The position numbers and the translations under genes were made by a program. A stretch of DNA of 17,779 nucleotides from HGM12669 sp048527645 (GTDB taxonomy: Bacteria > Bacillota > Clostridia > Oscillospirales > CAG-272): positions 1 through 17,779 of the forward strand of contig DBGFNI010000082.1 in NCBI GenBank assembly GCA_048527645.1, given 5' to 3'. Positions 7,676 to 14,528 of the stretch are shown here, one piece after another (positions within the stretch are counted from its first letter, which is position 1; each line of letters opens with the position of its first letter). The notes below the pieces were generated by a model that did not search any database, was not told where the DNA came from, and saw only the letters and a list, made by a program, of their open reading frames with translations.

Positions 7676-8074
7676 TTATGCGCCCGCAGGATCGACAAAG
7701 CGAACAACCACGCAGCTGCCCTGCTCCGTCCCCTCAAAGTGAAGCACCATGCACGCACCGCCGCCGGTCGCCGTGACAGCGCCGCCGTCCGCCGAAATCT
7801 GATAGCATCCGCCGTTTTGTGCATCTGCGTTCTGTTCGGAAAACTCTGATTCATACTGCGTCTGATCGCTCACCGCAATCACCGCAATGTCCTCTCCGCT
7901 TTTCACCGCAGCTCTGCACATGCAGATGTATTCCGGCTTGGAATTTGCCGGACAAACGGTCAGCTTCCCGCCGGACAGCACCAGCGCCTCTCCGATTTCA
8001 TATGTCCCTGCGTCGGCAGGCATGCGCTCCCAGCAGTCCGCCGCGCCGTCAAGATAAAATTTCGGGATAAACAT
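7676..8074 (-). CDS. Probable head decoration / capsid cement protein
   Basis: The protein (about 132 residues; MFIPKFYLDGAADCWERMPAD) is beta-rich with a repeated Gly/Ala/Val pattern (ALVLSGGKLTVCPAN, KSGEDIAVIAVSDQTQYES, GGAVTATGGGACMVLHFEG). This resembles beta-tulip decoration proteins that bind capsid surfaces. It lies between the scaffold and the major capsid, as such proteins usually do. Two in-frame ATGs compete. The one at 8086 has AAGGAGG directly before it, so the ATG at 8074 (12-base spacing) is preferred, though both are possible. It has no membrane segment or known catalytic motif. A minor head protein is the alternative. Confidence 0.6.
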   Translation of the reverse strand: MFIPKFYLDGAADCWERMPADAGTYEIGEALVLSGGKLTVCPANSKPEYICMCRAAVKSGEDIAVIAVSDQTQYESEFSEQNADAQNGGCYQISADGGAVTATGGGACMVLHFEGTEQGSCVVVRFVDPAGA

Positions 8075-8112
8075 ATGTTTTTTCATCCTCCTTGTGTCTG
8101 TTTTCGTGTGTG

Positions 8113-9117
8113 TTATCTGTTTTGCTTTTCGTACTCTCTCAGTGCCTCCGCGTCGGAAAATCCCATTGCGCGATAAGCACTCAGTACCCCAGACGGAATA
8201 TGCTGCAACCCTGCGCCGCTCTGCACCGTCCGCTGCATGTGCGCTTTTGATGCGGCAGACGCCGCCGCGCTTCTCTGCGCCTGATCCTGATATACCCTCT
8301 GCACCACATCGTCATATACGCTGCGGTACGCATCAACAAAGGAATACCCGCGCATCACCTTTTCCTGAATTTTATCGTATCTGTCCAGACGCTTAAAATC
8401 CTCCAGGCTCTGCACACCCGGGTCAAACTTTCTGATCTGCTCCAGCTCCGATGCGATCACCGCCTCATCCTGCTGCGCACGCACGGCGTCGCGTTCCCGC
8501 TGCGCCTGTGCCATCACTTCCTTCGCCTGCTGCACCTCCGGCATGCTCTGAATCACCTGATCCAGATCCTCACGCGTGATTTTTGTGCCCTGCAGCATCT
8601 GATCAATCCGTGAGGAAAGCATGTTGTCCTTCCAGGAGAGATAGTCCTGCTCCGTGCGGATCGGCTTTGCGGTAAATGGGTCTGTCACCCCGAGATTGCG
8701 GAAGATTTCTTCCTGCTTCTGGCGGTAAGATTCTTCCATCGCCTCCCGCTCTTTTGCCATCTGCTTTTCAAACTTCGCTTTCGCCTTCTCCTCCGCGCTT
8801 CTTCTCGCCTTCGCATACAGTGCGTTCTCCTGCGGGCTCTGTCCGGCGGGCTGCTCGCCATCACCGTCCGTTTCTTCCGCCTCATTTCCGCGATTCTGCG
8901 CGTCGTCTGTTTGCGTGCCGTCGGGAGCTTCTTTCTCCCGCTGCTGCTTCAGTTTTTCAAATGCCTGTTCCACGGTCTGCGCCGTGTCCTGCTCCGCACT
9001 TTCTCCGGATGTGTTTTCATTTGCGGCAATGCCGCTTTCCTCCCGGACGCTGCCGGTGCTTTCTTGCTGCGGTGCGCTGCTTTGCGCCGCTGAATTCATT
9101 GCTTCCGTCATTTCCAT
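8113..9117 (-). CDS. Scaffolding protein
   Basis: This 334-residue protein (MEMTEAMNSAAQSSAPQQES) starts with an acidic, low-complexity Gln/Ser/Glu region (about 1-110). A long coiled coil follows (about 110-155, KAKAKFEKQMAKEREAMEES), then more helices (about 165-270) and a C-terminal tail (about 300-334) likely to bind capsid. This charged, helical makeup and the place just before decoration and capsid genes fit an internal scaffold that is removed as the head matures. The ATG at 9117 has AAAGGA about seven bases upstream. I see no serine-protease motif, so it seems to be scaffold only. Confidence 0.8.
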   Translation of the reverse strand: MEMTEAMNSAAQSSAPQQESTGSVREESGIAANENTSGESAEQDTAQTVEQAFEKLKQQREKEAPDGTQTDDAQNRGNEAEETDGDGEQPAGQSPQENALYAKARRSAEEKAKAKFEKQMAKEREAMEESYRQKQEEIFRNLGVTDPFTAKPIRTEQDYLSWKDNMLSSRIDQMLQGTKITREDLDQVIQSMPEVQQAKEVMAQAQRERDAVRAQQDEAVIASELEQIRKFDPGVQSLEDFKRLDRYDKIQEKVMRGYSFVDAYRSVYDDVVQRVYQDQAQRSAAASAASKAHMQRTVQSGAGLQHIPSGVLSAYRAMGFSDAEALREYEKQNR

Positions 9118-9130
9118 ATTTTTTCCTTTC

Positions 9131-9207
9131 TGACACGCTTACGCCCGTGCCGGCGAAACGCTGAACTTGCGGTTTTTTGACACGCTTTCGCCCGTGCCCG
9201 GCGAAAC
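9131..9207. repeat. Imperfect direct repeat, two copies
   Basis: Two copies (9131-9159 and 9178-9207, 47 bases apart) share a 29-30 base string, starting tgacacgctt and ending ccggcgaaac, with one substitution and one indel. They lie in the gap upstream of the scaffold start. Purpose unknown; they could bind a regulator or mark a small duplication. Confidence 0.7.
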
Positions 9208-9247
9208 AGCCGAATTGTTTTCCGGCCGATGCGTCAACAGCCGCACG

Positions 9248-9388
9248 TCATTTTGTGCGAAGGTCTGTGCCCTTTTTCGCCGTTGACTTCGGGCTCTTCC
9301 CGCGATTCAGATGCGGCGCCTCGATTTTCTGCGCACCGCTGTTGCGGATGCTCCCGATGTAGCCCTTCTTGCAGCTCTTCTCTTTCAT
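9248..9388 (-). CDS. Small basic hypothetical phage protein, 46 aa
   Basis: The protein starts MKEKSCKKGYIGSIRNSG and ends with KKGTDLRTK. The ATG at 9388 is preferred over an in-frame start at 9430 because GGAGG lies eight bases upstream (GGAGGTGGAGCGCATG). It is Lys-rich with a GAQKIEAPHLNRGK-type middle, a pattern I recall from other Firmicute phages at this place between portal and scaffold. No domain is known. It may bind DNA or act in assembly, but this is a guess. Confidence 0.65.
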   Translation of the reverse strand: MKEKSCKKGYIGSIRNSGAQKIEAPHLNRGKSPKSTAKKGTDLRTK

Positions 9389-9464
9389 GCGCTCCACCTC
9401 CTTTCCTTTCCGCCTTTTATGAAACAACAACCGGCAGGATGCATTCCCCGCCCGCCGTTCTTTC

Positions 9465-11525
9465 TCAAATCATTGCGCTATCTCCGTTTGTACCGCCTCC
9501 CGGCACGCTCTGCTGCGCTTCCTGCGGCATCTGTTCCTCCGCCTGACTTGCCGGCGCTGTCTTTGCACCCTGCTGCGCCATTGCCTGCTGCAGCATCATC
9601 TGCTGCTCTATCTTCGCCCGCTCCTCGCTCTGCGCCAGCTGCTCCATATACCGCAGCGTTTCCCCGGCGTTCGGATAGTGTAATTTTTCCATGTGCCGCC
9701 AAAAGATTTTCAGCGTGTTCGGGCTCTGCGGATCGCCGTATGCCCCCTGCTGCAAATTCATTCTCGTCTCCTGCCACAGCGCCTGACGGTCTTTTTCCAG
9801 AGGGGAGGATACATCCGCGGAGAATTCAAACAGATCGTTCCACCAGAATTCTCCGTTTTCGTCCCGCTCCAAAAAGTCAAATCGGTTGAAAACCCCGTAT
9901 TCCTCTTCCCCCGTCGCACGGTTTTCCTGCCGCACCGGGCGCACCTCGTCGCAGTATGCCAAACGGTATTTGAAAATCAGCTCAAACAGACGTGACCACG
10001 CCTCCTGCTTCATCACCCGCTTGCTCTCCAGCCGTCCGGAGGACTGTGATACCGAAATCTGCTTTGCCTTTCCCGACGTCGCCGTCGCATCCTTTCTGCC
10101 CTGATAGGAGTCCGTCACGCCGATCTGATGCCTCGCGTCGTTGTAGATGATTTCCGCCATGGATAGATCGCTTGTGATGTTCTGCTCCATGTCATATGTC
10201 CCGATCAGGCTCTTGTCCGCCGCGTTTTTGATGCGGATTTGCTTGCCCTCCCGGCTGTCAATTTTGATGTTTGCGTTCTGCGGCAGTGTGATGTAGCTCC
10301 CGCTCTGCAATATTTTTTCAAATGCCTTTGCAAACAGACGGTTGGTTGCATTCTGCTGATCTTTGATCATGTCAACGTCTGAGATTCCCATCACTCGCCC
10401 GTGTACCGAGATGTTTTTCTGTAAAATCACCGGGTACATCTTCGGCTGATAATACGGTATGTATGCCGCCTCCCCGCTGCCGAGCGTCCGCGTCAGCTCT
10501 CCCGGCGCCTCCCGGCTTTCCACCCCGGCGCCTTCAAAGAGCACCGTGCCGTCGCTGCGCACAATCTTTTCATACCGTTCTTCGTATTCCTCCTCGCTGC
10601 TCTCGAATTCCGTGCTCCCGCAATAGCGGCACGCACCGCGCGCAAACGAATGCAGCGGCTGCTCCGAAATCGGCACGTCTTCAAGCAGCGGATAGGTGCC
10701 GTCCTCGCTCTGCCTGCCCAGCTCCTGTCCGCCAGGGATGTCCGGCGCACCGCATTTTTTGCAGCGACGCAGCCGACGCGCCTGACAGTTTTTTTCCGCC
10801 CGGATCACCGTGTCGTTCACCCACAGAAAGGATGCAATCGTCCCGTCCGCGTTTTTTTCATATCCGATTTCCAGCGTCACGCTGTCCTCCGACGCGTCCT
10901 CTCCGTCCGCAGTCTTAATTTCCGGCGCCGCCTCCTGCTGCGCAGAAACGTCCACACCAAACTGCGCAAGGATGCGCTCCTTTGTCGTCGGCACGCGCAG
11001 GATCACCCAGTCCATGTCGTCAATCCCGGAGTATACCCCAGGCTGCGGCACCAATGACTTTGGATGCAGCACAGACAGCGCCACCTCTCCGCACCGCTCG
11101 TGCGATACCGCCGTGCTGTCCCATTCCACATTCCAGATGCCCCCGCCCTGGATGTGTACCGTGCGCTCCATCTGATCGTTGAAATATTCCATTTTCAAAC
11201 GGTCAAGCTCGCCGCGTATCATGTCCTCGATCAGATGCGCCAGCGTCTCGTCCCCTTTTCGCATCGCCGTCACCTTCGGATAGATGATGTCGTTGTCTAC
11301 CTCCGTCTCGATCAGCTCAAACGCCATGTTCCGCACATACGGCGTCGATGTCGTCAGATCGTCCGAAAACAGCCTGTCTATGCTCTTCTTTTCTCCGAGA
11401 TAGATTTTTTCCCGATCGTCCATCTTGGCAAGCTCCCCGGAAAAGGCGGCGCATCCGTCCTCCAGTCGCTTCTGCCACATTTCCAACTGTTCCGCGCTTC
11501 CACCGTTCTGTTTCTTCTTTTTCAT
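9465..11525 (-). CDS. Portal protein with a zinc-finger-like insertion
   Basis: This 686-residue protein (MKKKKQNGGSAEQLEMWQKR) makes the ring through which DNA enters and leaves the head. Features match podovirus (P22/T7-like) portals: an N-terminal helical stem (about 30-120), the WNVEWDSTAVSHERCGEVAL wing (about 131-150), the KDQQNATNRLFAKAFEKILQ clip/crown helix and a C-terminal Gln-rich tail (MMLQQAMAQQGAK). An insertion at about 250-310 carries two CxxC pairs (CKKC at 255-258, CRYC at 299-302) that could bind zinc. Start ATG at 11525 overlaps the terminase large stop (ATGA). Downstream is the 46-aa gene, then scaffold. Confident for portal; the metal site is inferred. Confidence 0.88.
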   Translation of the reverse strand: MKKKKQNGGSAEQLEMWQKRLEDGCAAFSGELAKMDDREKIYLGEKKSIDRLFSDDLTTSTPYVRNMAFELIETEVDNDIIYPKVTAMRKGDETLAHLIEDMIRGELDRLKMEYFNDQMERTVHIQGGGIWNVEWDSTAVSHERCGEVALSVLHPKSLVPQPGVYSGIDDMDWVILRVPTTKERILAQFGVDVSAQQEAAPEIKTADGEDASEDSVTLEIGYEKNADGTIASFLWVNDTVIRAEKNCQARRLRRCKKCGAPDIPGGQELGRQSEDGTYPLLEDVPISEQPLHSFARGACRYCGSTEFESSEEEYEERYEKIVRSDGTVLFEGAGVESREAPGELTRTLGSGEAAYIPYYQPKMYPVILQKNISVHGRVMGISDVDMIKDQQNATNRLFAKAFEKILQSGSYITLPQNANIKIDSREGKQIRIKNAADKSLIGTYDMEQNITSDLSMAEIIYNDARHQIGVTDSYQGRKDATATSGKAKQISVSQSSGRLESKRVMKQEAWSRLFELIFKYRLAYCDEVRPVRQENRATGEEEYGVFNRFDFLERDENGEFWWNDLFEFSADVSSPLEKDRQALWQETRMNLQQGAYGDPQSPNTLKIFWRHMEKLHYPNAGETLRYMEQLAQSEERAKIEQQMMLQQAMAQQGAKTAPASQAEEQMPQEAQQSVPGGGTNGDSAMI

Positions 11526-13045
11526 TTCTCCGGCTCTCCGTAAACTCTGCATATAATTTTTCTCTCCTCCTCCGAGGCGTTGTTCCAGTCTTCCCACATG
11601 TCCTGCGTCCATACCGTTTTCTTCTCCTGCTTTTCCACTGCATAATCCTGCTGATCGCGGATCATCAGTGCGATCGCCGCAGCCATCACGCAGTCGTCAT
11701 GCGCCCCGCTCTCCGCCTCTGCCCGCATCGACGGCGTGCGTACAAAGGTTGACATCTCCGCCAGCGTTTCCTCATCGCATACGCATTCCGGATTCTCCCG
11801 AAACTGCCGTATCATGTTCGCAATCATCAGCGGACGCGTTTTCGCATTCGTTTGGTATCCGAACGCCTGCGTGAATGCTCCCGTGTAGGTGTCTGCGATC
11901 TGCCGCACATACTGATTTGTGTATCCCAGCCGCTCCAATTCCCTGATCGGATAGGTGGAAAAGTTTGTTTCCACGCCGATCAGCGCGTCGTTGTAGTATT
12001 TCCCCATGCAATAGATCTGCCGCGCAAACAGATCCTCGTCCGTGTGCATGCGCAAAATTGCCGCCTGCTTTCCCGTGTGGTTGTTCAGTACATACGCCAC
12101 AAACCAGTCGCTGCCGTCTCCCGCCGTGTCCGCGCCGATTACATACGGATATCCGGGCTTTGGCTTTTCAAAGAGCTGTGCCACTCCCAGCATCACATCC
12201 TCATGCCGCGCAAAGGAAATATCCGAGATTTCCATCCCGTCATATCGATAGTCAAAGCACCCAACCGCCACCGGCTTTTCTTTTTTCTCCAGCCGCTTGG
12301 CGATCAGCGCCCGGTCAAACACCGTTTTCCCGGTGATGCCCCACTCTCCCAGGGCATATACCATGTAATAATACGGATCGCTGTCCCGAAAACTGAGCAA
12401 CGTCCGCACCGCCTCCCCGCTCAAAAATCGGTTGTCCAGGTAGGTCGAACGGTCCGCCGTTACATCCGGGTCGCTGCGGTCAAAAAAGCGTTTTTTCAGC
12501 CAGTGCGTAACCGAAATGGGATTAAATGTAATAATAAACTGCTGATAATACGGCGTCGCGTCACGCATACGGATGTTGAGCTGATTGAAGTCGCTTTCCG
12601 TAATCTCCGACGCCTCCTCAATCCAGATTCCCGTGATCCCGAAGATACTTTTCAGCTTTTCCACATCGTCCAACCCGGAAAATAAGATTTCCGACCCGTT
12701 GCGAAAGGTGATCCGCATGGGATTTTGCGTGATTTTTGCAATGTCCTTTTCATAAAAGCGCCTTGCCTGCGCCTGTAACTGGGAGAAGCAGGACTGCCTC
12801 AGGCTTTTTTCCGTGTACCTGACCACCAGCATTCGGTGTCCCGCCTCCGTGACGCACCGCTCCAGGATTTTTCGCCCCGCAAAGATGCTTTTTCCGCTGC
12901 CGCCACCGCCGCATAATACCAAAAATCGGTGCCGATCGAAAAAGAACGGCATAAAGTGGTCGTTGTTGGTCTCACGCAGCTGCAAGAGCCACTGCGCCGC
13001 CTGCGCGTATTTCTCCTCCGAAAGCACTTTATTCTCCGTTTTCAT
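11522..13045 (-). CDS. terL: Terminase large subunit (ATPase and nuclease)
   Basis: This 507-residue motor packages DNA into the head. The ATPase domain has Walker A GGGGSGKS (about 46-53), Walker B GIWIEEASE (about 139-147) and the coupling motif IITFNP (about 171-176). The nuclease domain has acidic residues in IGADTAGDGSD (D306), GVETNF (E359) and HDDCVMA (about 449-455), the RNase-H-like metal site. Start ATG at 13045 (MKTENKVLSEEKYAQ) overlaps the small-subunit end by 17 bases; another ATG at 13072 has a ribosome site too close to it. The neighbours, small subunit upstream and portal downstream, complete the packaging module. Confidence 0.95.
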   Translation of the reverse strand: MKTENKVLSEEKYAQAAQWLLQLRETNNDHFMPFFFDRHRFLVLCGGGGSGKSIFAGRKILERCVTEAGHRMLVVRYTEKSLRQSCFSQLQAQARRFYEKDIAKITQNPMRITFRNGSEILFSGLDDVEKLKSIFGITGIWIEEASEITESDFNQLNIRMRDATPYYQQFIITFNPISVTHWLKKRFFDRSDPDVTADRSTYLDNRFLSGEAVRTLLSFRDSDPYYYMVYALGEWGITGKTVFDRALIAKRLEKKEKPVAVGCFDYRYDGMEISDISFARHEDVMLGVAQLFEKPKPGYPYVIGADTAGDGSDWFVAYVLNNHTGKQAAILRMHTDEDLFARQIYCMGKYYNDALIGVETNFSTYPIRELERLGYTNQYVRQIADTYTGAFTQAFGYQTNAKTRPLMIANMIRQFRENPECVCDEETLAEMSTFVRTPSMRAEAESGAHDDCVMAAAIALMIRDQQDYAVEKQEKKTVWTQDMWEDWNNASEEERKIICRVYGEPEK

Positions 13046-13604
13046 CGTTCCCGTTTTCCCCGTTCTGCTCATCCTCGATCACCGTTTCCTGCCCACCGTC
13101 GGAAGAAAAAATGTTTTTTTCCCCGGCGATTTTCATCACCTCGCGCAAAAGTGCCTCCTTTTCCTCGATCGTCATCGGCGTTTGTGCTTCCGGCGCCGAT
13201 GTTTCCACCTTTCCCTGAATCACCTGCCTGTCCTCATAGCCGAAATTGTTTTTCAGGACAAACTCAATCCCCCCAAAGCCCTTTGTACGCGTCAGCAGCT
13301 GCTCCGTCAGCCATGCCTCGATTCTGTCCCGCGCATCCTGCACAATGCTCCGATATTCTTCCTTTTCCGCATCGGTCAGATGCTCCATCTCTCCCCGACC
13401 GTACCTGCTCCACGTCTCCCGGCTGATGTGGAGATACCGGCAAAGCCCGCATACAGTCGGCGGGATGTAATAGTAAATGTGCGATAACGGCTTTCCGTTG
13501 TTCAGAATACAGTCCTCCTCCGTTTTCGTCACCGATATGCTGTCAAAATATTCGTTCACACGGCGTTTCAGCGCCGCCGGCGTGTATTTCTTTTTTCTTG
13601 CCAA
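13029..13604 (-). CDS. terS: Terminase small subunit
   Basis: This protein of about 191 residues binds phage DNA to start packaging. Residues about 5-60 hold an HTH-like region (ARKKKYTPAALKRRVNEYF, then PPTVCGLCRYLHISRETWSR), and the middle has ARDRIEAWLTEQLLTRTKGFGGIEFVLKNNFGYEDRQ, a pattern common in small terminases of the P22-gp3-like type. The C-terminus is acidic (ETVIEDEQNGENGNDENGE). Start: a TTG at 13604 is preferred because GGAGG lies about seven bases upstream. The ATG at 13610 has GGAGG one base before it, and an ATG at 13643 lies just after a terminator with no ribosome site. It follows a structured leader with an attenuator-like ORF. Its end overlaps terL. Confidence 0.8.
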   Translation of the reverse strand: MARKKKYTPAALKRRVNEYFDSISVTKTEEDCILNNGKPLSHIYYYIPPTVCGLCRYLHISRETWSRYGRGEMEHLTDAEKEEYRSIVQDARDRIEAWLTEQLLTRTKGFGGIEFVLKNNFGYEDRQVIQGKVETSAPEAQTPMTIEEKEALLREVMKIAGEKNIFSSDGGQETVIEDEQNGENGNDENGE

Positions 13605-13642
13605 CCGCATCCCTCCCGAACTGCCGTCCGCCGCTTTTTCCA

Positions 13643-13699
13643 TCAAAAAACGTGAGAGGAGACTGCTCTCCGCTCACGCATCACGCTGTTTTTTCTCAT
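13643..13699 (-). CDS. Leader-peptide ORF, 18 aa (MRKNSVMRERRAVSSHVF)
   Basis: A short ORF of 18 codons runs from the ATG at 13699 to TGA at 13643-13645. AAAGGA lies five bases before the ATG. The ORF spans the whole terminator hairpin, and its stop comes directly after the T-run. Ribosomes translating it would open the hairpin, so it may control readthrough into terS. The peptide is rich in Arg and Ser. Whether it is translated, and what would stall it, is unknown. An in-frame upstream GTG could extend it by 12 codons. Confidence 0.5.
   Translation of the reverse strand: MRKNSVMRERRAVSSHVF
13645..13678 (-). terminator. Intrinsic terminator/attenuator upstream of terS
   Basis: A 12-bp stem (CGTGAGCGGAGA pairing with TCTCCTCTCACG, one mismatch, four-base loop) is followed on the minus strand by TTTTTT. 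It lies between the late regulator and terS, downstream of a promoter, and is overlapped by an 18-codon ORF. It would end transcripts unless opened by ribosomes or antitermination. Confidence 0.8.
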
Positions 13700-13705
13700 T
13701 TTGTT

Positions 13706-13774
13706 CCTTTCTCGAATGAAAGCGGCCGGAATCACCGTAAATTCCGACCGCTCCCTTCTGAATACAGAGAAAGG
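13706..13774 (-). ncRNA. Structured leader RNA upstream of the leader peptide
   Basis: An outer stem of eight perfect pairs (CCTTTCTC at 13767-13774 with GAGAAAGG at 13706-13713) encloses an inner 12-bp stem with one mismatch (13721-13732 with 13741-13752, eight-base loop). The outer stem covers most of the AAAGGA ribosome site of the leader ORF. No known riboswitch family is recognised. Confidence 0.5.
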
Positions 13775-13829
13775 TTATTTTTTTGGGGCTTGCATCTTGG
13801 GCGTCGCATGCGTTCTGCCGTTCCGCCGC

Positions 13830-13871
13830 TCTGCCCGATTCTATTATAACACAGGAATATTACTTTTTTTA
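13830..13871 (-). promoter_or_regulatory. Putative late promoter with extended -10 (TGTTATAAT)
   Basis: TATAAT at 13843-13848 on the minus strand is preceded by TGT, giving an extended -10. The -35 (about TAAAAA) is weak, which suits a promoter needing an activator such as the late regulator just upstream. It lies 230 bases before terS and drives the structured leader. Confidence 0.5.
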
Positions 13872-13926
13872 CTTCATTTTTCAAATCCCGCTTTCCCGCA
13901 TTCCAAAGCCGTTTTTTTGCCTTTGT

Positions 13927-14415
13927 TCACACTTTTTTCACAACATGGTTTTCCGATTTTCCGCACAGCGCATGCTCCAACGCCCTGCACATCACCTGCC
14001 GCAGATATCGCTGGCTGTACAGGTATTTCCATCGCCCCTCCATCTGTGCAAAGGACATCCCCTCAAATACATAAAACGAAAATACATCCCGCGCCAGCTG
14101 CTCCTCCTGCGGCATGGCGCCGAGCACCCGTTTCATCCGCCGAAGCAATCGCGCCTCCCGCCGTTTCATCCGCAAAAGCGTTTCTTTTTCCTGCGCCAGC
14201 CGCACTGCGCCCGCACCCACCTTGTCCCCGCCGTTTCCGCCGCTTCCCGGCTCCGCGTTCGCCGGCACCACCGTGCAGGTCGCCCGCTCCCACAGCGACC
14301 CGATCAGCGCCTCTTTGGCGACAATCTGCTCTTTCAGCCTCCGATACCCCCGCACACGTCGCAGCTCCCGCATCACCCGCCGATTTTCATCACTGCTTTT
14401 TCCCGTCTTTTTCAT
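13927..14415 (-). CDS. Sigma-region-4-like / ArpU-RinA-type late transcription regulator
   Basis: This 162-residue basic protein (MKKTGKSSDENRRVMRELRR) is mostly helical with a C-terminal HTH-like region (about 105-150; LARDVFSFYVFEGMSFAQMEGRWKYLYSQRYLRQVMCRALEHAL is the whole stretch in summary terms: helix, turn in EGMSFAQM, second helix). This matches the small regulators found just before terS in Firmicute phages, which switch on late genes. The ATG at 14415 follows AAAGGAGAGCGGAAG. A probable promoter and attenuator lie right after its stop, consistent with control of terS. The middle (about 50-70) is a Gly/Asn-rich linker. Family placement is by position and pattern. Confidence 0.65.
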   Translation of the reverse strand: MKKTGKSSDENRRVMRELRRVRGYRRLKEQIVAKEALIGSLWERATCTVVPANAEPGSGGNGGDKVGAGAVRLAQEKETLLRMKRREARLLRRMKRVLGAMPQEEQLARDVFSFYVFEGMSFAQMEGRWKYLYSQRYLRQVMCRALEHALCGKSENHVVKKV

Positions 14416-14528
14416 CTTCCGCTCTCCTTTCCGTTTTCTCTCCCTCTTTGCTCTCCCGCTTTTTTCCGCGCGGAAAGAACGGACAAATCACGGCGCTTTT
14501 TCGCCGCATTCCCCCGCGCTTTTTTCAT
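14412..14528 (-). CDS. Possible small basic ORF between rep and the late regulator, 38 aa
   Basis: The frame MKKARGNAAKKRRDLSVLSA is open for 38 codons. Its ATG overlaps the rep stop (ATGA) and its TGA overlaps the regulator start (ATGA), a coupling typical of real phage genes. It is very Lys/Arg-rich. The ribosome site is weak, so it may be a chance frame. Confidence 0.35.
   Translation of the reverse strand: MKKARGNAAKKRRDLSVLSARKKAGEQRGRENGKESGR

Noticed and set aside
11852..12685. Long plus-strand frame opposite the terminase large subunit
   Set aside because: Shadow frame: the minus strand carries all TerL motifs; the plus product is Arg/His/Val-rich with no family pattern.
13643..13646. 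Starting terS at 13646 (TTG) or 13643 (ATG)
   Set aside because: These lie in the terminator T-run without a ribosome site; 13604 has a well-placed GGAGG.
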